Positions 33,208 through 42,115 are shown, counted from the stretch's first letter. The stretch is 64,000 nt of DNA from Streptomyces roseirectus (GCF_014489635.1 NZ_CP060828.1:930001-994000), one strand, 5' to 3'. Notes: generated by a model not told the origin, from the sequence alone. Made by a program: numbers and translations.

Positions 33208-35964
33208 GTGCTCAGCCGCGACTGTGAAATGTCCGAGGTGCAAAAGGCCCTCGCCTCCGCCGCCTCCGGATCGGGGGCCAGTCTTCTGTTCGAGGGGGGC
33301 ATCGGGTCCGGCAAGTCGTACCTGATGCGGGCCGCCGTCAGAACCGCCCGTGCGCACGGCTTCGAGACGATACCCGTGCGCGCCCGGCCCTCGGGCCCCG
33401 TGCTCGCCCACGACGTGCTGCGCCGGCTGGACGCGGTTCCCTTACCCACGGACCCGGCGCGCTCCGGGTACGACGCGCTCGACGACGTCCGCCCGGGGCA
33501 CCCGGCCGGTTCACGCAAGCCGCTGCTGCTCGCGGTGGACGACCTGCACTGGGCCGACGCGCAGTCGCTGCGCTGGCTGGAGCGGCTGTCGGCCCGCCTT
33601 GAGGGGCTGCCGGTGGCGCTGCTGGGGTCGCTCACCCCGGGGCTCGCCCCGCCCCAGGAGGAGGCGCGGGGCGACGGACGGGGCACGCTGGCCCGGGTGG
33701 TCTCCGACTTCCACCACCACACGGTGCTCTCCGGCCTCGACCCGGACGCGGTCGGCTATCTGCTGGCCTCCTTCTTCGGGCGTCCCGTCGCCGACGTCCT
33801 GGTGCGCGCCTGTCACCGCGCGACCGGCGGGAACCCGCTGCTGACCCAGGCCCTGCTGCGCGAGCTGCGCCGGGCCGGGGCGACGGGTGAGCCGACGCGG
33901 GACCAGATCGCGGCGCTGGGTTCGGTGGAGGTCGCCGAGACGGTCGTGGCCCGCTTCGAGGACCGCTTCCCCGGTATCGGGCGAGCCCTGGACGCCGTCG
34001 CCGTCACCGGGCGGGCCGCCACCGCGTCCCTGGTCGCCGAGCTGATCGGGGTGCCCGGGGTGGAGGCGGCCGACATGCTGCACGTCCTGGTGCGCTGCGG
34101 GGTCCTGCACGAGGCCGGTGAGGGGGCGGTGTTCGCGCAGCCGCTGGTGCGGGCCTCGTTCCTGGCGGCGCTGGCGCCCAGCGAGAACGCCCGGCTGCAC
34201 GCGGCGGCGGCGCACGCCCTGCACCGGCTCGGCGCCCCCGGCGAGGAGGTCGTCCACCATCTGCGCCGGGCCCCGCGCATCGGTGAACGCTGGGCCCAGC
34301 GGCTGCTGTTCGACGCCACCTGCGCCGCCGTCGCCCGGCACGACGTGGAGGAGGCCCGCGCGCTCCAGGAGCGATGCGCCCTGGAGGACGGGCCGGACGG
34401 CCGCGCCGAGCTGCTGCGGCGCCTGGGCCGCGCGGAACTCGTCGCCGACGCGCCCGCCGTCGCCGCCGGCCGGCTGCGCGCCCTGGGCCGGCCGCCGGTC
34501 GACGACGCGGCCGGCGCGGTCACCCTCGTGAACCTCGCCCTCGCCACCCTGCTCGACGGCGACCTCGCGGGCGCCCGGCGCGACCTGCGGACCGGGCTCG
34601 CCGCCCTCGGCCCCCTCGACCCCGCCCGGGAACCGGCCGCCGGAGCGTTCGCCGTGCTCGGGGTGCTCACCCTGATCGGCGGCACCAGCCGGACCACGCT
34701 GCCCGTCCTGCCCGTCGTCCCGGCCGCCCGGACGCCGTGGGTGCGGTGCGCGCAGTCGACGCTGGCGGCGCTCGCGGCACGGCAGCACGGCGGGCGGCGC
34801 GAGGAGGCCGTCCGGCACGCGCGCGCGGGGCTCGCCGAACCCGTCGTGCCCACCGACGTGCCCACCGCGCCGTTCCGGCTGCTGCTCGCGCAGGTGCTGT
34901 GCGACGCCGGGGAGCACCACGAGGCGATCGAGGTGTGCCGTGCGGTGGCCGCGGGCGCCCGCCAGGAGGGCGCGCGGACCATGGCGGCCCTCGCCGAGGC
35001 CGCCCTCGCCGCGTGCTGCCACCGGGCCGGGCTGCTGCGCGAGGCGGTCCGGGCCGCGCGCACCGCGCTGACCGACGGGCCGCCCGGACCGTGGCTCGGC
35101 AGCGCGCTGGCCCGCTGTCGGCTGGCCGGGGTCCTCGTCGACACCGGGGACCTCGACGGGGCGCGCCGGCTGCTGCTCGACGAGCACGCCCCGGCCCCGC
35201 TGCCCGAGCCGGTCCTGCCCGGTCTGCTGCTCCAGCGGGCCCGGCTGCACGCGGCGCTCGGCCACCCCGAGGCGGCCCTCGCCGACCTGGAGGAGTGCGG
35301 GCAGCACCTGCGCGACGCCTGCCACCACGAACTGTCGCCCTGGCGCCGGACGGCCGCCGTGCTGCACGCGCGCGCCGGTGACCTGGAGACGGCCGAGCGG
35401 CTGGCCCGCGAGGAGCTGGACGCCGCCCGCGCCTGGGGCGCCCCCGCCACCGTCGCCGCCGCCCTGCACACGCTGGCCCGGGTCGACCGGGGCGGGCAGA
35501 GCCTGCCCCTGCTGTACGAGGCGGCCGGGCTGCTGCGGGGGTCGGCGGCGCCGCGCCTCGAACACGCCCGGGTGCTGCGCTCCCTCGGGCACGAGTTACA
35601 GCGCCTGCGCAAGGTCCGTGACGCGCGCGAGCAGTTACGTTCGGCGCTCGCGCTGGCCGAGGAGTGCGGGGCGCGCACCCTGGTCGACGACCTGCGCGAC
35701 GACCTCGCCTCGGCGGGCGCCCGGCCCAGACGGGGCACCGAGACCGGCCTCGACGCGCTGACCCCGGCCGAGTACCGGACGGCCCTGCTCGCGGCGGAGG
35801 GGCTGACCAACCGGGAGATCGCCGACCGCTGCTACGTCACCCGGCGGACCGTGGAACTCCATCTGAGCCGGGTCTACCGGAAGCTGTCGGTGTCGGGGCG
35901 CAGCGACCTGCCCGGCGCGGTCGGGGGCTCACCCCGGCCGGTGGTGCTGCGGCCGGCCTCGTGA
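33208..35964 (+). CDS. LAL-type LuxR transcriptional regulator, 918 aa
   Basis: Walker A GGIGSGKS (30-37) and Walker B LLLAVDDLHWAD (106-117) mark the AAA-like NTPase typical of large ATP-binding LuxR regulators. A long TPR-like helical region follows (about 350-830). The C-terminal helix-turn-helix (about 845-905) reads LTPAEYRTALLAAEGLTNRE, then IADRCYVTRRTVELHLSRVY. GTG start at 33208 with AGAAAGGGA upstream. Such regulators are often pathway-specific activators in Streptomyces clusters, so this may switch on the azapteridine genes. A MITE-like repeat begins right after its stop. Confidence 0.92.
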   Translation: MLSRDCEMSEVQKALASAASGSGASLLFEGGIGSGKSYLMRAAVRTARAHGFETIPVRARPSGPVLAHDVLRRLDAVPLPTDPARSGYDALDDVRPGHPAGSRKPLLLAVDDLHWADAQSLRWLERLSARLEGLPVALLGSLTPGLAPPQEEARGDGRGTLARVVSDFHHHTVLSGLDPDAVGYLLASFFGRPVADVLVRACHRATGGNPLLTQALLRELRRAGATGEPTRDQIAALGSVEVAETVVARFEDRFPGIGRALDAVAVTGRAATASLVAELIGVPGVEAADMLHVLVRCGVLHEAGEGAVFAQPLVRASFLAALAPSENARLHAAAAHALHRLGAPGEEVVHHLRRAPRIGERWAQRLLFDATCAAVARHDVEEARALQERCALEDGPDGRAELLRRLGRAELVADAPAVAAGRLRALGRPPVDDAAGAVTLVNLALATLLDGDLAGARRDLRTGLAALGPLDPAREPAAGAFAVLGVLTLIGGTSRTTLPVLPVVPAARTPWVRCAQSTLAALAARQHGGRREEAVRHARAGLAEPVVPTDVPTAPFRLLLAQVLCDAGEHHEAIEVCRAVAAGARQEGARTMAALAEAALAACCHRAGLLREAVRAARTALTDGPPGPWLGSALARCRLAGVLVDTGDLDGARRLLLDEHAPAPLPEPVLPGLLLQRARLHAALGHPEAALADLEECGQHLRDACHHELSPWRRTAAVLHARAGDLETAERLAREELDAARAWGAPATVAAALHTLARVDRGGQSLPLLYEAAGLLRGSAAPRLEHARVLRSLGHELQRLRKVRDAREQLRSALALAEECGARTLVDDLRDDLASAGARPRRGTETGLDALTPAEYRTALLAAEGLTNREIADRCYVTRRTVELHLSRVYRKLSVSGRSDLPGAVGGSPRPVVLRPAS

Positions 35965-35965
35965 G

Positions 35966-36222
35966 GGCCTGTGTCACATCCCCGGTCGGATAGCGCGCGT
36001 CGTCTGGTGCTCCCCCAAGCTCTCCCGAGCAGGGGGTACCCCCAGATCGCAAGGCGCCGGAGCGCCCGCGACGGGGGTGCCCCCTGGTCGAGCGAAGTCG
36101 AGAGCTTGGGGGAGGAGTCACGTGGGCGGTTCGGCAACGCGGCTGGGGGCACCCCCTGCTCGCAGAGCTCGGGGGAGTGCGTGCCAGACGACGCGCGCCC
36201 GGCCGGGGACGTGACACAGGCT
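35966..36222. repeat. MITE-like element with ~95-bp imperfect terminal inverted repeats
   Basis: The left arm (from about 35967, GCCTGTGTCACATCCCCGG) and the right arm (ending about 36221, CCGGGGACGTGACACAGG) are mirror images with few mismatches. Pairing continues inward through CGCGCGTCGTCTGG, CTCCCCC-AGCTCT and GAGCAGGGGGT-CCCCC. The centre holds a further copy of the GAGAGCTTGGGGGAG motif (36099-36114) that pairs with the left arm. There is no ORF for a transposase. The element starts 2 bp after the stop of the LAL gene, and the transcript could fold into a very long hairpin. Similar CTCCCCCAAGCTCTC units recur in Streptomyces genomes as I recall. Confidence 0.8.
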
Positions 36223-36265
36223 CTGAGGGGGCGCCCGTGAGCGCCCGGTGTCCGCCGGGGCCCTG

Positions 36266-36853
36266 TCACGGGCGGGCCAGGTACGTCAGGACCATGTCGA
36301 CGCTCTGGCCGGTCAGTTCCGGGGTGACGGGGCCGTGGCCGAACAGGGCCCGGTAGTAGAGCGGGGCGGCGAGCGCGTCGAGGACGAACTCCATGTCGAA
36401 GTCGGGGCGGATGTCGCCGCGCTCGACGGCCGTGCGCAGCCGGCGGGCCGTGGAGGCGCGGCGGGGGCGGAACACCGAGTCGAGGAATTCCCGGCGCAGT
36501 TCGGGCTGCCCGGCGAGGTCGGCGACCAGACCGGGCAGGACCTGGCTCATGCCGGGCGCGGCGAAGGCGGCGCCGAGCGTGCCGATGCCGGTGACGAGGT
36601 CGGCGCGCAGGTCCCCGGTGTCGGGCGTGGGCTCGTGGCCCAGCACGGTGACGACCGCCTCCGCGACCAGGTGCTGTTTCGTGGGCCAGCGGCGGTAGAT
36701 CGCCGGGCGGTAGACGCCGACGCGGGCGGCGACCTGGCTGATGGTCAGGCCCGCGTACCCGGTCTCCGCCAGCAGTTCGAGCGTGGCGGCGAGGACGGCC
36801 CGGTCGATCTCCGGGTCCTTCTTGCGACCTGCGGTACGGGGGGTGGTGGGCAC
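36266..36853 (-). CDS. TetR-family regulator, 195 aa
   Basis: The helix-turn-helix at about 20-66 contains AVLAATLELLAETGYAGLTI and VGVYRPAIYRRWPTKQHLV. The ligand domain contains LAGQPELRREFLDSVFRPRRA, close to the TetR gene at 32.4 kb. It is divergent from an MFS gene, with a palindromic region in between, so it probably represses that transporter. Confidence 0.9.
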   Translation of the reverse strand: MPTTPRTAGRKKDPEIDRAVLAATLELLAETGYAGLTISQVAARVGVYRPAIYRRWPTKQHLVAEAVVTVLGHEPTPDTGDLRADLVTGIGTLGAAFAAPGMSQVLPGLVADLAGQPELRREFLDSVFRPRRASTARRLRTAVERGDIRPDFDMEFVLDALAAPLYYRALFGHGPVTPELTGQSVDMVLTYLARP

Positions 36854-36920
36854 GGGGGTTGCCTTTCGGTGCGGGCGCGGTCGGTGAGGGCGGTCCGGCG
36901 CCGGGTGACGCGGTCACGAA

Positions 36921-36950
36921 ATGATTCAGTACGACTTGTATCGTAATCAT
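36921..36950. promoter_or_regulatory. Operator-like inverted repeat between TetR and MFS genes
   Basis: ATGATT (36921-36926) faces AATCAT (36945-36950), and inside them TACGA (36930-36934) faces TCGTA (36941-36945). The stretch is much more AT-rich than its surroundings and lies in the 132-bp divergent gap. Likely TetR operator and promoter. Confidence 0.55.
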
Positions 36951-36985
36951 GTCAGCGATGCCTCCCCACAGATCGGACACGTGAC

Positions 36986-38230
36986 ATGCCTCTCGACTCC
37001 CCCGCCTCCACCCGCGAGACGGACCGCCCACCGGCATCCCGCCGGGCGGCGGTCGGCGGGCCGTTACTGCTCGCCGCCCTGATCCTGCTCGCCCTCAACC
37101 TCCGCTCCCCCATCACCTCGGTCGCCCCGCTGCTCAACCCCCTCCAGGCGGACCTGGACCTCAGCGAGACGACTGTCGGTGTCCTCACCTCCCTGCCGGT
37201 GCTCTGCCTCGGCCTGTTCGCGTTCGTCGCGCCGGGGCTCGGCCGCCGCTACTCCCTGCGCGCGCTGCTGACGCTGTCCCTCGTCGTCCTGACCGTCGGG
37301 GCGCTCGTGCGGGCCGGTACCTCGCCGGTCGCGCTGTTCGTGGGGACCGTGCTGGTCGCGGCGCCGATCGGGATCGCCAACGTCCTGATACCGGGCCTGA
37401 TCAAGCGGCGTTTCCCGGACTCGGTGCCGAGGGTGTCCGCGTTCTACTCCAGCGCGCTCACGTTCGGCGCGGCCGGCGGTCCCGCGGTCGCGGTGCCGCT
37501 CGCCGACGCGACCGGGTCGTCCTGGCGGACGCCGCTGCTGATCCTCGTCGTCCCGCTGTCGGTGCTGACGGCCGTCGTCGTGCTGCTGGCGCTGCGCCGG
37601 GAGCCGCCCGCCGCGCCGGCCCCGCCGCCCGCGCCCGGCAGCCGCAAGGGGCTGTGGCGGGAGCGGCTGGCCTGGCAGGTGACCGTCTTCTTCGGCGCGC
37701 AGGCGCTGCTGTCGTACACGGTGTTCGGCTGGCTGCCGACCATCTGGCAGGACCGGGGGCTGAGCGCGACCTCCGCCGGGCTCGCCCTGTCCCTGTGCAA
37801 CGCCGTGGGTGTCGTCGGCGCCTGGATCCTGGCCGCCGCCGGGAAACGCCTCCCCGACCAGCGGCCCGCCGGGGTGACGGTCGCCGTCCTCACCGCGTGC
37901 GGCCTGCTGGGCGTCGTCCTCGGCCCCAAGGCCCTGCTGTGGCCGTCCGTCGCCGTGCTCGGGCTCGGGCTCGGTGCCGGGTTCGCGCTGGCGCTCAGCC
38001 TCTTCGCCCTGCGCTCCCCGGACGCGCCGACCACGGCCGCGCTCTCCGCGATGGGGCAGGGCATCGGCTATCTGATCGGCGTGCTCGGTCCGCTGGGCGC
38101 GGGCGCGCTGCACGACGTCACCGGGGCGTGGACGCTGCCGCTGACCGTGCTGCTGCTGGCCTGCGCCGTGCAGATCACGGTCGCCTTCAGCGCCGGGCGC
38201 GCCCGGACCGTGGGGGCGCTCGGGAAGTGA
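36986..38230 (+). CDS. CynX/NimT-family MFS transporter, 414 aa
   Basis: Twelve hydrophobic helices with the family signature LNLRSPITSVAPLLNPL in helix 1 and the NVLIPGLIKRRFP loop in the middle, as in CynX/NimT/YeaN proteins. These transport cyanate-like or nitroimidazole-like small compounds; the actual substrate is unknown. The ATG at 36986 has no strong ribosome binding site but is the only good start after the operator. Controlled in all likelihood by the divergent TetR protein. Confidence 0.9.
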   Translation: MPLDSPASTRETDRPPASRRAAVGGPLLLAALILLALNLRSPITSVAPLLNPLQADLDLSETTVGVLTSLPVLCLGLFAFVAPGLGRRYSLRALLTLSLVVLTVGALVRAGTSPVALFVGTVLVAAPIGIANVLIPGLIKRRFPDSVPRVSAFYSSALTFGAAGGPAVAVPLADATGSSWRTPLLILVVPLSVLTAVVVLLALRREPPAAPAPPPAPGSRKGLWRERLAWQVTVFFGAQALLSYTVFGWLPTIWQDRGLSATSAGLALSLCNAVGVVGAWILAAAGKRLPDQRPAGVTVAVLTACGLLGVVLGPKALLWPSVAVLGLGLGAGFALALSLFALRSPDAPTTAALSAMGQGIGYLIGVLGPLGAGALHDVTGAWTLPLTVLLLACAVQITVAFSAGRARTVGALGK

Positions 38231-38237
38231 CGTCCGG

Positions 38238-38933
38238 TCAGCCGACGGTGTCCTTCCGGCCTGCGAGGAGGGCCGCCTGTCCGGTGAGGAACGCGGCCAG
38301 GGGGCCGGGCGCCGAGTAGAACGGGGAGTGGTCGCAGTCGAGTTCGAGGCGGGCGACCGCGTGGGCGGCGCAGGCGCGCTGGGCCTCGGGGCGGACCGTC
38401 CGGTCGGCGGCGCAGACGACGTAGGCGCTGGGGACGGCGAGCCACGCCGGGTCCGTGAGGGGGGCGGCCGGGACGCGGCTGCGCATCGGGCGCCAGCGGG
38501 CCGCCGCGCGGTCGGCGAGCGGGGCGGGGGTGCGGGAGTACAGCGCGTCCCTGGCCGACGGCAGGAGGGTGAGCGTGCCGTCGTCCGCCTCGTGGAGGGC
38601 CGCGCGGAAGGCGGGGTCGGTCCAGTCCAGGTCCGCCGGGGGCTCGCCGGGGCGGGGCATGCGGGCGGCGACGTACACCAGCCGGTCGGCGCCGTGCCCG
38701 CCGGCCGACACCGGCAGGCCCGCGTAGCTGTGCGCGACGAGCAGCACCGGGCCGTGCCGGGCCCCCTCCGCCACGGCGTCCCGGACGGCCTCGGTGTCGT
38801 CGGCGCAGGAGGTGAGGGGCAGGTCGACGGCACGGGCGCGCAGGCCGGCCGCCCGCAGCCGGGGCGTCACCTCGTCCCAGCACCAGGCGCCGTGGTGGGC
38901 ACCGTGCACGAGCAGGACGTACGGGGGCCTCAT
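38238..38933 (-). CDS. Alpha/beta hydrolase, 231 aa
   Basis: Fold marks: oxyanion region LLVHGAHHGAWCW (7-19), nucleophile AHSYAG near residue 80, and a late His in CDHSPFYS. The pattern HGAHHGAWCW is typical of salicylate-esterase/hydroxynitrile-lyase-like plant and actinomycete hydrolases. Its ATG overlaps the stop of the citrate-lyase-like gene (ATGA), so it is the third gene of the operon controlled through the IclR site. It may cleave an ester or thioester belonging to that pathway. Confidence 0.87.
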   Translation of the reverse strand: MRPPYVLLVHGAHHGAWCWDEVTPRLRAAGLRARAVDLPLTSCADDTEAVRDAVAEGARHGPVLLVAHSYAGLPVSAGGHGADRLVYVAARMPRPGEPPADLDWTDPAFRAALHEADDGTLTLLPSARDALYSRTPAPLADRAAARWRPMRSRVPAAPLTDPAWLAVPSAYVVCAADRTVRPEAQRACAAHAVARLELDCDHSPFYSAPGPLAAFLTGQAALLAGRKDTVG

Positions 38934-39838
38934 CGCGGGGGCCCGGGGTCGGGGGCGGCGCGCGGGGGTTCCGGGTCGAGGGTGGCGCGGCGACCGGACT
39001 CCGGGTCGGGGGCGGTGCGGCGGCCGGGCTCCGGGTTGGGGGCTATCGGGCGGTTGTTCAGGTCGACGGAGAGGAAGATGTCGTTCGCGACGGGGGTGCG
39101 CATCTCCTCGGCGAGCTGTCCGATCAGGCCCGCCGTGCGGGCGAGCAGGGCGAAGCCGCGCAGCAGCGGGATGGGGAGGTCGAGGTCGGCGAGGGCGGCT
39201 CCGCAGACGCCGGCGCCGTTGAGGGGGAGCGTCCTGCCGAGGACCTGCGGGTGGGTGCGGCCGATCGCGGCGAACAGGGCGAGGTGGGGACCGAACTGGC
39301 CCTCCTCCTCGGCGATCCGCATCAGGCGGGGGGTGCGGGGGTCGCCGTCCTTGTGCACGTGGTGACCGAGGCCGGGCAGGAGACGGCCGGCCTGCCGCCG
39401 GTCGCGGACGGTGCCCAGGGCGAGCGCGTCCCACCCCGCCTCGTCCTGCGGCAGCGCGCCCGCGTGCCGTTCCAGGACGTCGTGCAGGAAGGCGCCGGTG
39501 TCCTCGGTGACGCCGAGGAAGCGCGAGCCGCCGCCCAGCAGGCCCGCCGCGAGGGCGCCTTGGACGGAGTCCGGGGCGGAGAGGTAGGTGAGGCGGGTGA
39601 CGATCGCGGTCGGGGTGAACCCGTGGTCGGCGAGCGCGGCGAGGACCGCCTCGAAGACGCGGACCTGGCCGGGGGTGGGGCGGCGCTGGGTGGCCAGCCG
39701 GAAGGCGAGTTCACCGAAGCCGACGTGGCCCATGATGTCGGTGGCGAGGTCGTCGCCGAGGAGGGTGATGGAGGTGCGGGAGGAGGCGCCGAGGGCGGTG
39801 GGGTAGGACGGGCCGGCCGTTTGTTCCCGCTCAGTCAC
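38930..39838 (-). CDS. Citryl-CoA lyase / citrate-synthase-like protein, 302 aa
   Basis: A short citrate-synthase fold protein. The active-site segment PGLGHHVHKDGDPR (155-168) matches the catalytic GxGHxVxxxxDPR of the superfamily, and NGAGVCGAALADL follows. At about 265 core residues it lacks the large N-terminal part of true citrate synthases and fits the citryl-CoA-lyase-like group. The C-terminal 40 residues are a low-complexity repeat (PDPE-GRRA type). It overlaps the CoA-transferase gene by 8 bp, suggesting that it cleaves the CoA thioester made by that enzyme. Confidence 0.85.
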   Translation of the reverse strand: MTEREQTAGPSYPTALGASSRTSITLLGDDLATDIMGHVGFGELAFRLATQRRPTPGQVRVFEAVLAALADHGFTPTAIVTRLTYLSAPDSVQGALAAGLLGGGSRFLGVTEDTGAFLHDVLERHAGALPQDEAGWDALALGTVRDRRQAGRLLPGLGHHVHKDGDPRTPRLMRIAEEEGQFGPHLALFAAIGRTHPQVLGRTLPLNGAGVCGAALADLDLPIPLLRGFALLARTAGLIGQLAEEMRTPVANDIFLSVDLNNRPIAPNPEPGRRTAPDPESGRRATLDPEPPRAAPDPGPPR

Positions 39839-41018
39839 GGCTCTCCCCCTCTCCCGGTCCCGCCAGCCACTTCCGCAACTCCGGCCCGTGCTCGTCCAGT
39901 TCAGGCGGCGGCAGCTCGTAGCGGGCCGGGGTCACCGAGAAGCTGATCGGGTGCCGGGCCATGGGGACGGCCCGCTCCCCCTCCCCCACCTCGACGACCG
40001 GGTCGAGCCCGAACCGTTCGGCCGCCGCGAACCCGCCGTCGATGGTGTTGATCGGCGCGGCGGGCACCCCGGCGGCGACGAGCGCTTCGAACCACTCGCC
40101 CGCGCCCCGGGTGGCGAGGCGTTCGACGAGCAGCGGGCGCAGTTCGGCGCGGCGGGCGGTGCGGTCCTTGTTGTGGGCGAAGCGGGGATCGTCGGCGGTC
40201 CGGGGGATGCCGAGGACGTCGCACAGGCGCCGGAACTGGCCGTCGTTGGCGGCGGCGACGATGAGGTCCCGGTCGGCGGTGGGGAAGGGTTCGTAGGGGA
40301 AGACGCTGGGGTGCGCGTTGCCCATCCGGTAGGGCACCGTGCCGCCGGCGACGTACGCGGAGCTGTGGTTGACCAGCCCCGACAGGGCCGAGGAGAGCAG
40401 GTTGACCTCGACGTGCTGGCCCTCGCCCGTGGCGTCGCGGTGGCGCAGCGCGGCGAGGATGCCGATCGCGGCGTGGTTGCCGGCCATCACGTCGAAGACG
40501 GAGATCCCGGCGCGGAAGGGCTCGCCGTCGGGGTCACCGGTGAGGCTCATCAGGCCGGAGATCGCCTGGACCATCAGGTCGTAGCCGGGGACGTGGGAGC
40601 CCGCGCCGGGACCGAAGCCGGTGATCGAGGCGTACACGACACCGGGGTTGGCGGCGCGGACGGCGTCGAAGCCGAGGCCGTACTTCGCGAGGGCGCCCGG
40701 TTTGAAGTTCTCGATGACGACGTCGGCGCGGCGCGCGAGTTCCCGGGCCGCCGCCGCGTCGTCGCCGTCGCGCAGGTCGAGCGCGAGGGAGCGCTTGCCC
40801 CGGTTGACGCCGAGGTAGTAGGTCGACGTCTCGCCCCTGACCGGCGGTGTCCAGGTGCGCGTCTCGTCCCCGGCGGGCGCCTCGACCTTGATCACCTCGG
40901 CGCCGAGGTCGGCGAGCAGCATGGTCGCGTACGGGCCCGCGAGGACGCGGGAGAAGTCGGCGACCAGCAGCCCGGACAACGGTCCCGCACCCCGGCCCTC
41001 CGGCGTGGACATCTCCAT
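39831..41018 (-). CDS. CaiB/BaiF-family (class III) CoA transferase, 395 aa
   Basis: N-terminal VADFSRVLAGPYATMLLADL and GAEVIKVE, then NRGKRSLALDL, IENFKPGALAKYGLG and the catalytic-Asp region HVPGYDLMVQAISGLMS; all class III landmarks are present at full length. The enzyme would move CoA from an acyl-CoA to a carboxylate such as a dicarboxylic or tricarboxylic acid. ATG at 41018 with AGGGGAG 5-6 nt upstream. First gene of a three-gene operon whose promoter contains the IclR-type palindrome. Confidence 0.92.
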   Translation of the reverse strand: MEMSTPEGRGAGPLSGLLVADFSRVLAGPYATMLLADLGAEVIKVEAPAGDETRTWTPPVRGETSTYYLGVNRGKRSLALDLRDGDDAAAARELARRADVVIENFKPGALAKYGLGFDAVRAANPGVVYASITGFGPGAGSHVPGYDLMVQAISGLMSLTGDPDGEPFRAGISVFDVMAGNHAAIGILAALRHRDATGEGQHVEVNLLSSALSGLVNHSSAYVAGGTVPYRMGNAHPSVFPYEPFPTADRDLIVAAANDGQFRRLCDVLGIPRTADDPRFAHNKDRTARRAELRPLLVERLATRGAGEWFEALVAAGVPAAPINTIDGGFAAAERFGLDPVVEVGEGERAVPMARHPISFSVTPARYELPPPELDEHGPELRKWLAGPGEGESRD

Positions 41019-41041
41019 GAAATCTCCCCTCCGACCGCACA

Positions 41042-41057
41042 GCGGACACATGTCCGC
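41042..41057 (-). promoter_or_regulatory. IclR-type operator upstream of the CoA-transferase operon
   Basis: GCGGACA-CA-TGTCCGC, an almost perfect palindrome between the IclR and CoA-transferase genes. With its flank (CCGCACA on one side) it is nearly identical to the site at 42073-42092. On this strand a possible -35 (TTGCCA, 41092-41097) and -10 (CACAAT, 41067-41072) lie just upstream, so the site falls near or just after the transcription start, as for a repressor. Confidence 0.75.
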
Positions 41058-41107
41058 CGACTTCGGATTGTGACACGCCGGGCCCCCGTCCTGGCAAGGG
41101 CGGGTGT

Positions 41108-41917
41108 TCAGCCTTGAACGGCGGCCACCGCGCGCGGGACGGCCGTCAGGCGGGCGAAGTCGGCGCTGATGTCGCCGGCGGTCTGGAGGAGCGCGGGCAG
41201 GTGGCGGTCGCGCAGGTCGTCCAGGGAGGTCTCGGCGGCGTGGGCGTTGACGTTGATCGCCGCGATCACCCGGCCCTCGCCGTCGCGCAGGGGCACCGCG
41301 ACCGAGCGGATGCCGAGGGCCAGGTCCTCGTCGGCCAGGGCCCAGCCCCGCGCGCGCACCTCGCGCAGGGCGGCGTCCCGCTCCTCCTCGCCGGGGCACC
41401 ACAGGGGGGTGAGGCCGGAGCGGGTGGGCTCGGCGAGGGTCCGCTCCAGCTCGGCCGGCTCCAGCGCGGCCAGCAGCACCTTGCCGAGGGAGGTCTGCAG
41501 GGCGGGGAAGCGGGTGCCGATGCGCACGGAGAGGGTCACGATCTTCGGGACGGCGACCCGGGCGACGTACACGATGTCGCCGCCGTCGAGCTGGGCGACC
41601 GAGCAGGACTCGCGGGTGCGGGCCACCAGGCGTTCCATGTGCGGGCGGGCCACGTCCCACAGGCCCAGCGAGCCGACGTAGGCCATGCCGAGGTCGAGGA
41701 CGCGGGGGGTGAGGGCGAAGCCGCGTTCGTCGGTCCTGACGTAGCCCAGCTCCTCCAGGGTGAGCAGGATGCGGCGGGCGGTGGGGCGGGCGAGGCCGGT
41801 CGCCGTCGCCACTTCGGACAGCGACATCACGGGGCGCTGCGGGGCGAAGGCGGTGATCACCTCCAGCCCTCGGGCCAGCGCTTCGATGAAATCAGGCCCG
41901 GTGCCCGTACGCGGCAT
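41108..41917 (-). CDS. IclR-family regulator (PcaR/KdgR-like), 269 aa
   Basis: The winged helix (about 10-70) has SLSEVATATGLARPTARRIL and TLEELGYVRTD. The effector GAF-like domain has RIGTRFPALQTSLGKVLLAA and GIRSVAVPLRDGEGRVIAAI. Full length for the family. It lies between two transcription units that carry the same palindrome, so it is the obvious regulator of both. The effector is likely an aromatic or short-chain acid handled by the neighbouring enzymes. Confidence 0.92.
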   Translation of the reverse strand: MPRTGTGPDFIEALARGLEVITAFAPQRPVMSLSEVATATGLARPTARRILLTLEELGYVRTDERGFALTPRVLDLGMAYVGSLGLWDVARPHMERLVARTRESCSVAQLDGGDIVYVARVAVPKIVTLSVRIGTRFPALQTSLGKVLLAALEPAELERTLAEPTRSGLTPLWCPGEEERDAALREVRARGWALADEDLALGIRSVAVPLRDGEGRVIAAINVNAHAAETSLDDLRDRHLPALLQTAGDISADFARLTAVPRAVAAVQG

Positions 41918-42072
41918 CTGCTGCGCCTCTCCTCGACTGACGGGCGTCCAGATTACGCCGCCCGTCCGCACTGCGGTCCAGCCTCCGCCGCCGGGACCGG
42001 CTTTACCCGATCGAGCCTTCCCGAGGGTTGACGACGTGGGGCGGGCGTACCAGGGTTGCGCGCATGACCGCA

Positions 42073-42092
42073 CAGCGGACATATGTCCGCTG
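42073..42092 (+). promoter_or_regulatory. Perfect 20-bp palindrome upstream of the VOC gene
   Basis: CAGCGGACATATGTCCGCTG, perfect over 20 bp, 23 bp before the VOC start codon. A candidate promoter (TTGACG at 42028-42033 and CAGGGT at 42051-42056, 17-bp spacer) lies upstream, so the site would lie about 15 bp downstream of the transcription start. Same sequence family as 41042-41057; assigned to the IclR protein. Confidence 0.8.
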
Positions 42093-42115
42093 GGATTCTC
42101 GAAGGAGAGTCGACG

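Noticed and set aside
35966..36222. Attachment site or IS element with a transposase
   Set aside because: No transposase or integrase frame is present in or around the inverted repeats; only a non-autonomous element is supported.
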